A DNA stretch of 12,816 nt from an uncultured Oscillospiraceae bacterium (lineage in GTDB: Bacteria; Bacillota; Clostridia; Oscillospirales; Acutalibacteraceae). The position numbers and the translations under genes were made by a program. Where the stretch lies: positions 1 to 12,816 of the forward strand of contig USQH01000030.1 of NCBI GenBank assembly GCA_900556765.1, in the 5' to 3' direction. A model generated the notes under the pieces. It was not told the DNA's origin, searched no databases, and saw only the letters and a program-made list of their open reading frames with translations. Shown piece after piece: positions 1 through 7,470 of this stretch; positions within the stretch are counted from its first letter, which is position 1, and each line of letters starts with the position of its first letter.

Positions 1-1264
1 AATAGGAAATCATAAACGGATAGTTACCGTCGTCACATTTTTTGCCGATCTTCATGGTCATTTCACGGTTGCCGGCTTTAATATGATAGCTGACGTACGG
101 ATTGTCAATACCGTATTTCTTTCGGTCGGCACTGCTTGCGTGCAGAACATATGCGCCGCTGTTGTAGACGCCGGAGGATGCAAGAGCCAGAATGCTGGAG
201 ACACTCTCCTCATTAGCCGCCCGTTCCGACGGCTCCTCGATCATATATGTCAAAAGCGCAAGATCGTTTTGCGGACAAATAACCTTTATCTTTTCCTTGT
301 AAAGCGTTCCGCTGATGGTCATATCGTCGAAGTAAAGCATTTCGCCTTCCTCAAAGTAGGTGTCGTCATCGCCCTCGGAAACGAATGCAGGCATACTGAG
401 CATATTGACGCAGTCAGCGAGTGAGTTTGCCATGCAGTTTACATCGGATACGTTCATCAGGTATATCTTATCGCCGTATGAGGCGTAAGAACCCTCGCCG
501 TCTATAACGGCGTATCTGCCCGACTTGTCGGGAGATACGGCGCCGATCGTTACGGTGTAACTGCCGCCGCCTTTCAGGGTTACAGTAGCCGCCGCGTGCG
601 GTTTATCGAATCCGTAGGGATCGTCCGACGACGAGCCGCTGTCTGACGATACGGTTTCGGAACTGTCATTTGCAATATTCGATCCTATGGTGACACCGTT
701 TCGTTCAAATGTTTTAATTGCCTTGACCGATGTGACAGCATCTACAATATATGCTGCGGTGCTGAGTTCAACATCCTCGTAGCCCTTGGCAAGCCAGTTT
801 ACCGATGTGCTTTCGGTGCTGCTTGTGGAATCGGTTACAATTTGCGGCAGCAGGGTATAGCTGTCTTTTGCATTTTTGACCTTAACCTGCTCAATATCTT
901 TTTGATCGACCGACATTACCGATATTTCGATATCGTCGGCAGATGAAACGGGAGCGTCCGTATCGCCGCCTTTCGGAATGAAAAGAACAGCGGTAACAAC
1001 GGCTGCCGCCGTGACGACGGCAAGAGCGCTGATTGAAATTATTCCTTTTTTAATAGGGGATAGCTTGTGTTTTTTTTCTTTTTTCGGTTCGGCAGCGCAT
1101 AATACGGTCGAGTTTTTAAACAGATCTTCATTTATCTCAACCTTTTCACGCTTAAGCGTGCGTTCCGGCATAGGCGCATCGGCTGATTCGATCGATTCAG
1201 TCGATAGGCTGTCGGTAACGTCTGTTTGCGTGCCGTTTACCATGTTATCCGTTTTGTTTTCCAT
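1..1264 (-). CDS. Membrane-anchored DUF4340 protein, 3' end cut by window edge
   Basis: 421 codons are visible and the reading frame runs off the left edge without a stop, so the C-terminus is missing. The start is the ATG at 1264-1262, which shares one base with the stop of the upstream permease gene (TAATG); a GGAGG lies 11 bases before it. Residues 1-73 are a polar, lysine-ending, presumably cytoplasmic tail. About 74-96 form one hydrophobic segment rich in Ala, Val and Ile. The rest is presumably extracytoplasmic, with a Ser/Thr/Asp-rich low-complexity stretch around 197-215. DUF4340-like signatures occur twice: YGFDKP at 217-222, followed by a TVTIG strand, and KYGIDNP at 383-389, followed by MKIGKK. 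Proteins of this family are commonly encoded beside GldA/GldFG-like ABC genes, as here, which suggests an accessory subunit of the same complex. The biochemical function is not established. Family assignment is fairly secure; any role in transport is inference from context. Confidence 0.82.
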   Translation of the reverse strand, partial: MENKTDNMVNGTQTDVTDSLSTESIESADAPMPERTLKREKVEINEDLFKNSTVLCAAEPKKEKKHKLSPIKKGIISISALAVVTAAAVVTAVLFIPKGGDTDAPVSSADDIEISVMSVDQKDIEQVKVKNAKDSYTLLPQIVTDSTSSTESTSVNWLAKGYEDVELSTAAYIVDAVTSVKAIKTFERNGVTIGSNIANDSSETVSSDSGSSSDDPYGFDKPHAAATVTLKGGGSYTVTIGAVSPDKSGRYAVIDGEGSYASYGDKIYLMNVSDVNCMANSLADCVNMLSMPAFVSEGDDDTYFEEGEMLYFDDMTISGTLYKEKIKVICPQNDLALLTYMIEEPSERAANEESVSSILALASSGVYNSGAYVLHASSADRKKYGIDNPYVSYHIKAGNREMTMKIGKKCDDGNYPFMISY

Positions 1265-3906
1265 TACAGATGCTTCCTCCGTACATATACAACTATGCAT
1301 ATGGTAAGTACTATTGCCGGAATGGCAATTACGAATAACGCCCACATAAAGTTTGAAGTTGCACTGGAAGGCTCAAATGAGTTATCCGACAGTGTGCGTG
1401 GATCAAACGATATAACTTCACCCGAATTGTCGTACATATAGTTTACAGCGGAAAGCACGGCTTTCAGGTTGCCTACCGATGCCTGAGAGTTAAAGGAAGT
1501 GTTTATGAAATCCATTCCTCCTATAACCATAACACGCGAATATCTTGGGTTGTAGTCATCGTCATATCCGGTATCGGTTGAGATACCTAACGCAACGAAC
1601 GGACCTTTGACTGAATTATCGTCCGGTTTCCAGTCCTTATCGGCGTTGAGCGGACAGCAAACTGCACTTTCGGGCAGAGAAATGACATTTTCGGTTTGGC
1701 GTGACTCGTTTTCGTCAAATGAAACGTTGATAGCCGAGTATGTGTCGGAAATGTACAGATAATTTGTGTCGCCCAAACCTTTTAGGTAGTCTGACTCGGC
1801 GGCAGTTGCCATGATATAGGTGGGATAGTAGTAATAGGTGCCTTCGTCAGTGGCATAAGCATAGCCGGTGTTAATATTGAAGCCCCATTCGCCGATGAAT
1901 GCGGTGAGGTTGGGCACATTGTCGCCCTGAGTCGGGTCGGCAATGTAAAGAATATTTTTGCCCTGTTTACCGTCAACATCGAGGAAATCGTCCAGTTTTT
2001 TTAACTCAGCATCCGAATAATCCATAGTCGGGGCAGCAATGACTACAAGATCGGTATCCTCCGGAATATCCTGCGTTACGAGGTTGGATATTTCGGTAAA
2101 GGAGTAGTTGTTAGATTCCATCAGGCTTTGCAGAGAATCAATTTTTTGACCGCCGTTTGCTGTGATGAGCGCTACCTGATATGTTTTATCGGACGTTACC
2201 GAGTAAATTGATGAGGTTATTGCAGTTTCCACTTTGGATTCGTGCAATGCGTACTTATAGCCGCTGTAATAAAGTGAATAGTAGTTATTGCTGTTTTGCG
2301 TTTCTTCAATCGTATACAGATCAAACGCATCAAGATGACGGTAATGGTTGACCTTTTTACCGTCCAGTTCAAATGAACATTCGATTAGAATATCACCGGT
2401 GGAAAATGTATCCGCTGAATATTTTGCGGAATAGGAGGCAAAATCGGTGCTTTGCGGATCAATGTACTGTACTTTTACTTTGTCATTGCGCTGTTCATAT
2501 TCACGCAGAAGCGTTTCTGTCTGTGTAAAGAACATACCGCTTGAAACGTCGTATACACCATTGGATGCGAGTGATTGCGCATATGTTCCGTTGTAGTATT
2601 CGTCTTTATCGGCACAGACGGTTACGGTGACATCACGGGAAATCCTGCTGATGTATTTAAGGTTTTCCTCGCTGATGGAGTAGTCGCCCTCGCTTGTAAG
2701 GTCAAGTGTCAGCGGATATGCCTCCGCAACCATAGACGCGGCTACATTCAGCCCAACCAGTACGGCGACAAACAGAGCAGATACGACCAAAGCATAGGCT
2801 CCGTGCTTCACAGAGCGTCTTTTGCTTGGCTTAATGTAGGCTGCCGTCTGCCGCTCGTTTGCTACACGCTGAATATCGCACTTAACGCAAAAGTTGTTTA
2901 TATCGGTGTTCTGCGCACCGCAGGCGGGACATTTCCACTCACCCTTTTGATCCAGTTTGACAACAACAACGCCTTTTTTGCGTGAATTATGAACGGTGGT
3001 AAATTTGATCGCACTCCATACGCAGGCGACAGCGGCACAGATGGCAAGTATGGTACAAACAATGGCGATAGTAAGATTAGTTGCACTTGCGCCTGTTTCG
3101 GATGCATTGGTAATATAATATTTGACGGCATAATATCCGAGCAGAGCGGTGGCAGCAAATGTGAGCAGAGCAACCAGTGCGTAGCCCTGTTCCTTTGAAC
3201 CGCCGACCCAGCGACGCTTTTCAACGACGCGCACGGTCAAAAATAGGAAAATCGCCGTAAAACTGACAAAAAAAGCAACGTCGGTGTAGTTAAAAAGTCC
3301 GTTGATAAAAGAACCGAAACGTGTAGAAAAGGACATCCATGACAGCGCTTTGGATACGAACTCAATACTGCCGGCAAGCTGGGCAATCGTGTCCATCATC
3401 ATAATAACGAGGGAGGCGGCGACCGAACCCATTGCGGCGACCATCTGATTTTCGGTCAGTGCGGAAATGAACATTCCGATTGAGATAAGAGCGGCTGAGA
3501 AAAGAAGCGTTCCGAGCAGACTGCTCAGATACAGCAGCCAGTTGACTTCGACTACGACCGAGAAAACAAACTCGTATATAAGTGTAATGCCGGTTACCAT
3601 AGCGACTATGGCAAATGCGGCAAAAAACTTACCCATTACGATGTGAGTGACTTTGATCGGCGCTGTCAGCAACGCCTGATCGGTCTTAGCTCTGCGTTCC
3701 TCGCTGAAAAGGCGCATGGTCAGCACCGGAATCAGGAAGAAGCTGAAGTTTGACATATAAGAAAAAATGCTTTCGATATACGCTGCGCCGGAGCGGAACA
3801 TATATGTGAAAAGAAATCCGCTGAGCAGCAGGTAAAGTATCACGACGATATAGCCGAGCGGAGAAGTAAAGTATGATTTAAATTCGCGCTTAAATATTGC
3901 TGACAT
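1264..3906 (-). CDS. ABC-2 permease / zinc ribbon / GldG-like fusion protein
   Basis: This 880-residue protein joins parts that are often separate. Residues 1-230 look like a GldF/ABC-2 permease with about six membrane segments, including roughly 18-37, 45-63, 88-115, 122-148, 155-178 and 209-227, and an early FKREFKSYFTSPLGY motif. Two more segments follow at about 241-260 and 278-300. A Cys4 zinc ribbon comes next: C326-x2-C329 and C340-x2-C343. A basic stretch (SKRRSVKHG) leads into another helix at 370-390. Residues 395-850 are a soluble GldG/ABC_transp_aux-like region, with motifs such as YIDPQ, VVIAAPTMDYSDAEL and YIADP. A last helix (853-873) ends in RRKHL. The start ATG has AAGGAGG inside the ATPase gene's 3' end, with only 2 bp between the genes. 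By analogy to Gld systems it is the membrane part of an ABC exporter or mechanical transporter. Substrate unknown. The fusion is read directly; the fold calls come from sequence resemblance. Confidence 0.85.
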   Translation of the reverse strand: MSAIFKREFKSYFTSPLGYIVVILYLLLSGFLFTYMFRSGAAYIESIFSYMSNFSFFLIPVLTMRLFSEERRAKTDQALLTAPIKVTHIVMGKFFAAFAIVAMVTGITLIYEFVFSVVVEVNWLLYLSSLLGTLLFSAALISIGMFISALTENQMVAAMGSVAASLVIMMMDTIAQLAGSIEFVSKALSWMSFSTRFGSFINGLFNYTDVAFFVSFTAIFLFLTVRVVEKRRWVGGSKEQGYALVALLTFAATALLGYYAVKYYITNASETGASATNLTIAIVCTILAICAAVACVWSAIKFTTVHNSRKKGVVVVKLDQKGEWKCPACGAQNTDINNFCVKCDIQRVANERQTAAYIKPSKRRSVKHGAYALVVSALFVAVLVGLNVAASMVAEAYPLTLDLTSEGDYSISEENLKYISRISRDVTVTVCADKDEYYNGTYAQSLASNGVYDVSSGMFFTQTETLLREYEQRNDKVKVQYIDPQSTDFASYSAKYSADTFSTGDILIECSFELDGKKVNHYRHLDAFDLYTIEETQNSNNYYSLYYSGYKYALHESKVETAITSSIYSVTSDKTYQVALITANGGQKIDSLQSLMESNNYSFTEISNLVTQDIPEDTDLVVIAAPTMDYSDAELKKLDDFLDVDGKQGKNILYIADPTQGDNVPNLTAFIGEWGFNINTGYAYATDEGTYYYYPTYIMATAAESDYLKGLGDTNYLYISDTYSAINVSFDENESRQTENVISLPESAVCCPLNADKDWKPDDNSVKGPFVALGISTDTGYDDDYNPRYSRVMVIGGMDFINTSFNSQASVGNLKAVLSAVNYMYDNSGEVISFDPRTLSDNSFEPSSATSNFMWALFVIAIPAIVLTICIVVYVRRKHL

Positions 3907-3908
3907 GA

Positions 3909-5018
3909 TTATTCCTCCTTACCGCCGACCGAAGTGTCTGCGGCGGCTTTTTCATCATCGGGATGACCGAACTGCTCCGGAATGTCGCCCATGACGTCGT
4001 TTACTGCTTTGATGGCGATATCGTCAGTTTTGCCGTCATCGCCTTCATCCGACGGTTTATTGATAGCGGCGAGTTGCTCCTCGTCGGCGGTGCCGTCAAT
4101 CAGCTTCATGAACACTTCCTCAAGGGTCAGCTCGTTTTGCTTAAGCATAAGCAGCGGCCATTTGCGCTCGCTCAGCCGCGAGAACAGCTCTCCGCGGATA
4201 TCGTTGTTGCCGTTGACGTCGATTTTGTACTCGAACGAGCCGCTTTCGCTGCGTCCGCTGAGTGTGACGTTTGCAACACCGGGAATGGTTTTTATAAGCT
4301 GCATGACATTTTTGTCCGGTCCCTTGATACGGACGGCGAGCGAGTTGTCATCGCGCAAAACTTTTGAGAGGTTGTCCATTTCGTCGTCGGCAACGATTGT
4401 GCCCCTGTTGATTATAATAACGCGTTCGCACACCGCCTGAATTTCGGACAGTATGTGTGAGGAGAGTATTACGGTATGGTTTTTGCCGAGATATGTAATG
4501 AGCTTGCGTATCTCGATTATCTGTTTGGGGTCCAGTCCGACGGTCGGCTCGTCAAGAATGAGCACGTCGGGGTTGCCGATAAGCGCCTGTGCGATACCGA
4601 CACGTTGCTGATATCCCTTTGACAGGTGCTTTATCACGCGGTGGCGCACATCGTTTATGCGGACAAGACGGCATATTTCGTCAAGATGCGGCTTTTTGGG
4701 CAGACGGGTCTTTTTCAGATCAAACATAAAACCAAGGTATTCGTTGACCGTCATGTCGGAGTAAAGCGGCGGATGCTCCGGCAGATAGCCGATGTGCCGC
4801 TTTGCTTCGTCGGGGTTGTCGAGAATGTCGTGACCGGAAATGGAAACGCTGCCGCTTGTCGCGGACAGGTAGCCGGTCAGGATGTTCATCGTTGTCGACT
4901 TACCGGCTCCGTTCGGGCCGAGAAAGCCGAGCACCTCTCCGTCCTTTACGGTGAAGCTGATGTTGTCAACGGCAAGCTGATTGCCGTAGCGCTTTGAGAG
5001 ATTCTTGATCTCGATCAT
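3909..5018 (-). CDS. ABC transporter ATPase (GldA-like) with acidic C-terminal tail
   Basis: This is the nucleotide-binding subunit of the ABC system formed with the two downstream genes, and it should sit on the cytoplasmic face and hydrolyse ATP. Motifs in order: Walker A GPNGAGKST at 34-42; YLPE at 79-82, where E81 occupies the usual Q-loop glutamine position, a variant often seen in this drug-export/GldA-like group; signature LSKGYQQR at 132-139; Walker B DVLILDEP at 151-158; D-loop GLDP at 161-164; H-loop histidine H188. Residues 215-307 form a small C-terminal domain ending in LTLEEVFMKL, as in DUF4162-type exporters. Residues 309-369 are an extra acidic, low-complexity tail, so the protein is about 60 residues longer than the usual 300-310. 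The start ATG at 5018 has GGAGGT nine bases upstream. It is the first gene of the operon, and the fusion permease begins 2 bp after its stop. The ATPase call is very secure; the transported substrate is unknown. Confidence 0.95.
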   Translation of the reverse strand: MIEIKNLSKRYGNQLAVDNISFTVKDGEVLGFLGPNGAGKSTTMNILTGYLSATSGSVSISGHDILDNPDEAKRHIGYLPEHPPLYSDMTVNEYLGFMFDLKKTRLPKKPHLDEICRLVRINDVRHRVIKHLSKGYQQRVGIAQALIGNPDVLILDEPTVGLDPKQIIEIRKLITYLGKNHTVILSSHILSEIQAVCERVIIINRGTIVADDEMDNLSKVLRDDNSLAVRIKGPDKNVMQLIKTIPGVANVTLSGRSESGSFEYKIDVNGNNDIRGELFSRLSERKWPLLMLKQNELTLEEVFMKLIDGTADEEQLAAINKPSDEGDDGKTDDIAIKAVNDVMGDIPEQFGHPDDEKAAADTSVGGKEE

Positions 5019-5278
5019 TACAGTAATACCTCCAAATAAGCAGTATGCAGTTGTGCACGCTTGAGACGATACGGTCGCAGAGTACGATTTTCGTAAAATT
5101 TATAATAAACAACCTGCTGCGCTCACGAATCGCCGCCGTATGATTAACACCGCCGCAAACAGAGCGAATATTTGCCTGCTTGCTCTGGTATTGATTCCTA
5201 ACTGATTTTAACAGAAAAAATTGCGCAAATTATGTATAAATAATTAAAAGTATTGTTAAAACCGATTATCAAAACCTA

Positions 5279-5306
5279 ATTATACTATATTTCTTACAAA
5301 CAATAA
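5279..5306 (-). promoter_or_regulatory. Candidate promoter of the ABC operon (weak)
   Basis: On the minus strand a perfect TATAAT (plus positions 5279-5284) is preceded 16 bases upstream by TTATTG (5301-5306), a poor -35 match. Use of this site would give a leader of roughly 255 bases before the ATPase start. The surrounding DNA is so AT-rich that a TATAAT can occur by chance, and a TATTAT-like -10 near 5102-5107 is an alternative closer to the gene. Only the -10 hexamer is strong evidence. Confidence 0.35.
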
Positions 5307-5330
5307 ATAGTTTTTATTAAATTTCTGTTG

Positions 5331-5357
5331 TTGACGATGTACAAAATGTGTTATAAT
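5331..5357 (+). promoter_or_regulatory. Extended -10 promoter of the DUF1015 gene
   Basis: TTGACG (5331-5336) and TATAAT (5352-5357) are separated by 15 bases. A TG at 5349-5350, one base before the -10 box, makes an extended -10 (TGtTATAAT), which can compensate for the short spacer. An overlapping TTGTTG at 5328-5333 would give an 18-base spacer. The expected transcript start is near 5364, leaving about 35 bases of leader before the ATG at 5399, with GGAG at 5383-5386 as ribosome binding site. Confidence 0.75.
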
Positions 5358-5398
5358 GATTGGCAAACCAGGAAAAATTAACGGAGTTGATCGAATTT

Positions 5399-6682
5399 AT
5401 GGCAGAAATAAAACCATTCGGCGCACTGCGCTTTACCGAAAAAGCCGGCGGTATCGCCGATCTGTGCTGTCCGCCTTACGATATCATATCGGAGCAGCAG
5501 CGCCTCGGCTATCTTGCCAAAAACGAGCATAATATTATCCGGCTTGAGCTTCCGCGCGAGGGTGAGAATCCCTATGCCTGTGCCGCCGAGGTACTGAAAA
5601 AGTGGGAATCGGACGGCATTGTTGCCTGCGACGAGCGCCCGGGAATATATGTTTACGAGGAAAAGTTTTCGGTCGAAGGTGTGGATTACGCCGTAAAGGG
5701 AATTATATGCCGTGTGAAGATCGAGGAGTTTTCAAAGGGCGTTGTCCTGCCGCATGAGGAAACTTTGTCAAAGGCAAAGCAGGATCGCTTCAATCTATTT
5801 TCAGCCACCATGTGCAATTTTTCACAGATATATTCGCTTTACAAGGACGAGCGCGGCGAGACTTTCGAACTCATAAACAAGCTGTCCGCTTGCGCCGCGG
5901 CTCAGTCGTTTACCGACGGCGACGGTGTGACTCATTCGCTGTGGCCGGTGTATGACGCCGACGCGATCACCGCTCTTACGGCGCAGTTTGCACCGCGTAA
6001 GCTGTACATAGCCGACGGGCATCACCGCTACGAGACTTCTCTCAATTTCCGCAATCATCTGCGCGAGAGCGGTGCGGCGAAAATCGGAGACGACTGCGAT
6101 TACGTTATGATGATGCTGGTCGATCTTGATAACGACGGATTGGTCGTATTCCCGACCCATCGTATCGTCCGCGATATTAACGGCTTCGACGCCGATGCGG
6201 TCATCGACGGCTGCCGCGAGTATTTCGATGTTGAAATGCTTCCGAACACTTCCGCTGTGAAACCTGCGCTGGACGCTAAATACGCCGACGGCAAAAAATC
6301 GGTCGTGCTGTATGCGCCCGACAGAATCGCCATGCTGACGCTGAAAACAATGCAGCCGCTGGATGAACTGTTTCCGAATGCAAGCGAGGCGCTCCGCGGA
6401 CTGGATGTTACCGTTTTGCACAGCCTAATACTGGAGCGTATACTCGGAATTGACAAGGAAAATATGGCTAATCAGATTAACCTGACTTATACCAGAGCGC
6501 AGTCAGAGGCGATTGACGCTGTTAACGGCGGCAAGGCTAACTGCTGTTTCATCATGAATCCGACCCGCGTTTGCGAGATCAGTGCCGTTGCGACCGCTGG
6601 TGAAAAGATGCCGCAAAAATCGACATATTTTTATCCTAAGCTTATCACCGGACTTGTAATGAACAAATTCGGCGAAATATAA
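5399..6682 (+). CDS. DUF1015 family protein (SerK-related, putative kinase)
   Basis: The protein has 427 residues from the ATG at 5399. That start is preferred because family members characteristically begin MAxIKPF and because a GGAG lies 12 bases upstream. The in-frame TTG at 5360 sits only 3 bases behind the -10 box, upstream of the likely transcript start. Conserved family features are CCPPYDI (23-29), NIIRLELP soon after, LPHEET (117-122), and YIADGHHRYETS with DGHHRYE at 206-212. DGHHR-type motifs occur in ParB/sulfiredoxin-fold enzymes such as the SerK and SbnI free-serine kinases, and in clostridia DUF1015 genes are, as I recall, often next to serine biosynthesis genes. That makes a serine- or amino-acid-phosphorylating activity plausible. 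It is inference: no ser genes are in this window. It is monocistronic here, with its own promoter and a strong terminator. Family membership is secure; function is not. Confidence 0.9.
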   Translation: MAEIKPFGALRFTEKAGGIADLCCPPYDIISEQQRLGYLAKNEHNIIRLELPREGENPYACAAEVLKKWESDGIVACDERPGIYVYEEKFSVEGVDYAVKGIICRVKIEEFSKGVVLPHEETLSKAKQDRFNLFSATMCNFSQIYSLYKDERGETFELINKLSACAAAQSFTDGDGVTHSLWPVYDADAITALTAQFAPRKLYIADGHHRYETSLNFRNHLRESGAAKIGDDCDYVMMMLVDLDNDGLVVFPTHRIVRDINGFDADAVIDGCREYFDVEMLPNTSAVKPALDAKYADGKKSVVLYAPDRIAMLTLKTMQPLDELFPNASEALRGLDVTVLHSLILERILGIDKENMANQINLTYTRAQSEAIDAVNGGKANCCFIMNPTRVCEISAVATAGEKMPQKSTYFYPKLITGLVMNKFGEI

Positions 6683-6787
6683 ACGGCAATAAAGAGTTCG
6701 TGAAACGGACGAATCAAATGTATTTGTCAGGTCTTACGCACTTTTTCATATGTGTTTCGTCTTTCGACACCGATTTGTAATTGTATC

Positions 6788-6840
6788 ATATAACAAAACT
6801 ATCCCAACGGAGTATTTCCGTCGGGATAGTTTTGTTATAT
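6788..6840. terminator. Long palindrome, probable bidirectional terminator
   Basis: Two perfect 18-base arms (6788-6805 and 6823-6840), an A/C mismatch, and then a further 5-bp inner stem (ACGGA 6807-6811 with TCCGT 6817-6821) close a GTATT loop. Each arm carries a run like TTTTGTTATAT on its exit side, so it could terminate transcription from either direction. It lies 105 bases after the DUF1015 stop. Without the inserted IS it would also be the first strong hairpin behind the convergent asnA gene. The remaining bases 6683-6787 show no ORF or other clear feature. Confidence 0.75.
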
Positions 6841-6859
6841 TTGTCTGTGACAAAGTAAA

Positions 6860-6878
6860 CCCCCTGCTATGCAGGGGG
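6860..6878 (+). repeat. IS200 left-end subterminal hairpin
   Basis: CCCCCTGC (6860-6867) and GCAGGGGG (6871-6878) flank a TAT loop. In IS200/IS605 elements such a hairpin is bound by TnpA on single-stranded DNA, and the few bases at its 5' foot (here AAAGTAAA) guide recognition of the cleavage site. In enterobacterial IS200 the left hairpin also blocks incoming transcription; a T-run is not present here, so that role is uncertain. Confidence 0.75.
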
Positions 6879-6908
6879 GATAAAAATAGCTTATAGCGAG
6901 AAGTAGAG

Positions 6909-6938
6909 TAGACACGAAAAAAAGCTCCCTGTTATAAT
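6909..6938 (+). promoter_or_regulatory. tnpA promoter
   Basis: TAGACA (6909-6914) lies 18 bases before TATAAT (6933-6938), and a TG at 6930-6931 gives an extended -10. The predicted start is near 6945, placing the hairpin at 6943-6958 at the very 5' end of the transcript. The tnpA ribosome binding site AAGGAGGT (6973-6980) is 7 bases before the ATG. Confidence 0.6.
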
Positions 6939-6942
6939 AGAA

Positions 6943-6958
6943 GTGGTTTGCCGACCAC
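6943..6958 (+). promoter_or_regulatory. Hairpin at the 5' end of the tnpA leader
   Basis: GTGGT (6943-6947) pairs with ACCAC (6954-6958) around the loop TTGCCG. The 11 bases 6945-6955 are the exact reverse complement of 7503-7513, which lies in the loop of a hairpin behind tnpA. The hairpin leaves the ribosome binding site free, so any effect on translation would need the long-range pairing or another partner. Confidence 0.55.
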
Positions 6959-6987
6959 ACAACTAAAATAACAAGGAGGTCTTTATC

Positions 6988-7464
6988 ATGAAAGAGAAAG
7001 ACATAAATAGTTTAGACCATACAAGTTGGAGATGTCAATACCATATTGTATTTGCACCAAAATATCGCAGACAGATAATATATCGAGAAATAAAAGTCGA
7101 TATAGGAAAAATTTTAAGGAAGCTATGCGAGCAAAAGGGAGTAGAGATTATAGAGGCGGAACTGTGTCCGGATCATGTGCATATGCTAATAAGTATACCA
7201 CCGAAGTATAGCGTATCGCAGATAATGGGATACCTGAAAGGGAAGAGTTCGCTAATGATTTTCGACAGACATGCAAATTTAAAGTACAAATACGGGAATA
7301 GACATTTTTGGGCAAGAGGCTATTATGTAGATACTGTAGGAAGAAATAAAAAGCAAATACAAGAGTACATAAAGCATCAGTTAGATGAAGATCAAGTAGC
7401 AGACCAAATGAGCCTAAAAGAATACATCGACCCGTTTACGGGTAGCGAGAACAAGAAGGCATAA
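6988..7464 (+). CDS. tnpA: IS200-type Y1 transposase TnpA
   Basis: The 158-residue protein is full length for this family (about 150 residues). It cuts and rejoins single-stranded ends of the element. The HUH metal-binding motif is H63-V64-H65 within ELCPDHVHML, and the catalytic tyrosine is Y127 in IQEYIKHQ, with Q131 four residues later as usual. Other family markers are YHIVFAPKYRR (18-28), SVSQIMGYLKGKSS (75-88) and FWARGYYVDTVG (107-118). The start ATG at 6988 has a near-perfect Shine-Dalgarno seven bases upstream. No frameshift or stop interrupts it and all catalytic residues are present, so it should be active. Expression in IS200 elements is normally kept very low by RNA structure or antisense RNA; the leader hairpin and the 3' complement may serve that end here. 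Confidence 0.96.
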   Translation: MKEKDINSLDHTSWRCQYHIVFAPKYRRQIIYREIKVDIGKILRKLCEQKGVEIIEAELCPDHVHMLISIPPKYSVSQIMGYLKGKSSLMIFDRHANLKYKYGNRHFWARGYYVDTVGRNKKQIQEYIKHQLDEDQVADQMSLKEYIDPFTGSENKKA

Positions 7465-7470
7465 ATAAAA

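Larger units (their letters stand above)
5019..5398. other. AT-rich divergent intergenic region
   Basis: About 380 bp separate the minus-strand ABC operon from the plus-strand DUF1015 gene. It holds the DUF1015 promoter and leader at its right end, and must hold the ABC operon promoter. The left half (5019-5190) is mixed in composition and contains a small inverted repeat, CAGAGC at 5160-5165 with GCTCTG at 5182-5187. The right half (5200-5350) is strongly AT-rich. I see no convincing ORF, RNA gene or long repeat here. Confidence 0.6.

Noticed and set aside
2575..2985. 136-codon plus-strand open frame opposite the fusion permease, over the zinc ribbon region
   Set aside because: Antisense shadow; the minus-strand reading gives coherent membrane helices and a zinc ribbon.
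5019..5280. Structured leader RNA ahead of the ABC operon
   Set aside because: Only one 6-bp inverted repeat was found, and the promoter that would define the leader is itself weak. No known riboswitch core was recognised.
5822..6421. 199-codon minus-strand open frame opposite the DUF1015 gene
   Set aside because: It lies fully inside a gene with clear conserved motifs; no promoter, ribosome binding site or recognisable protein features.
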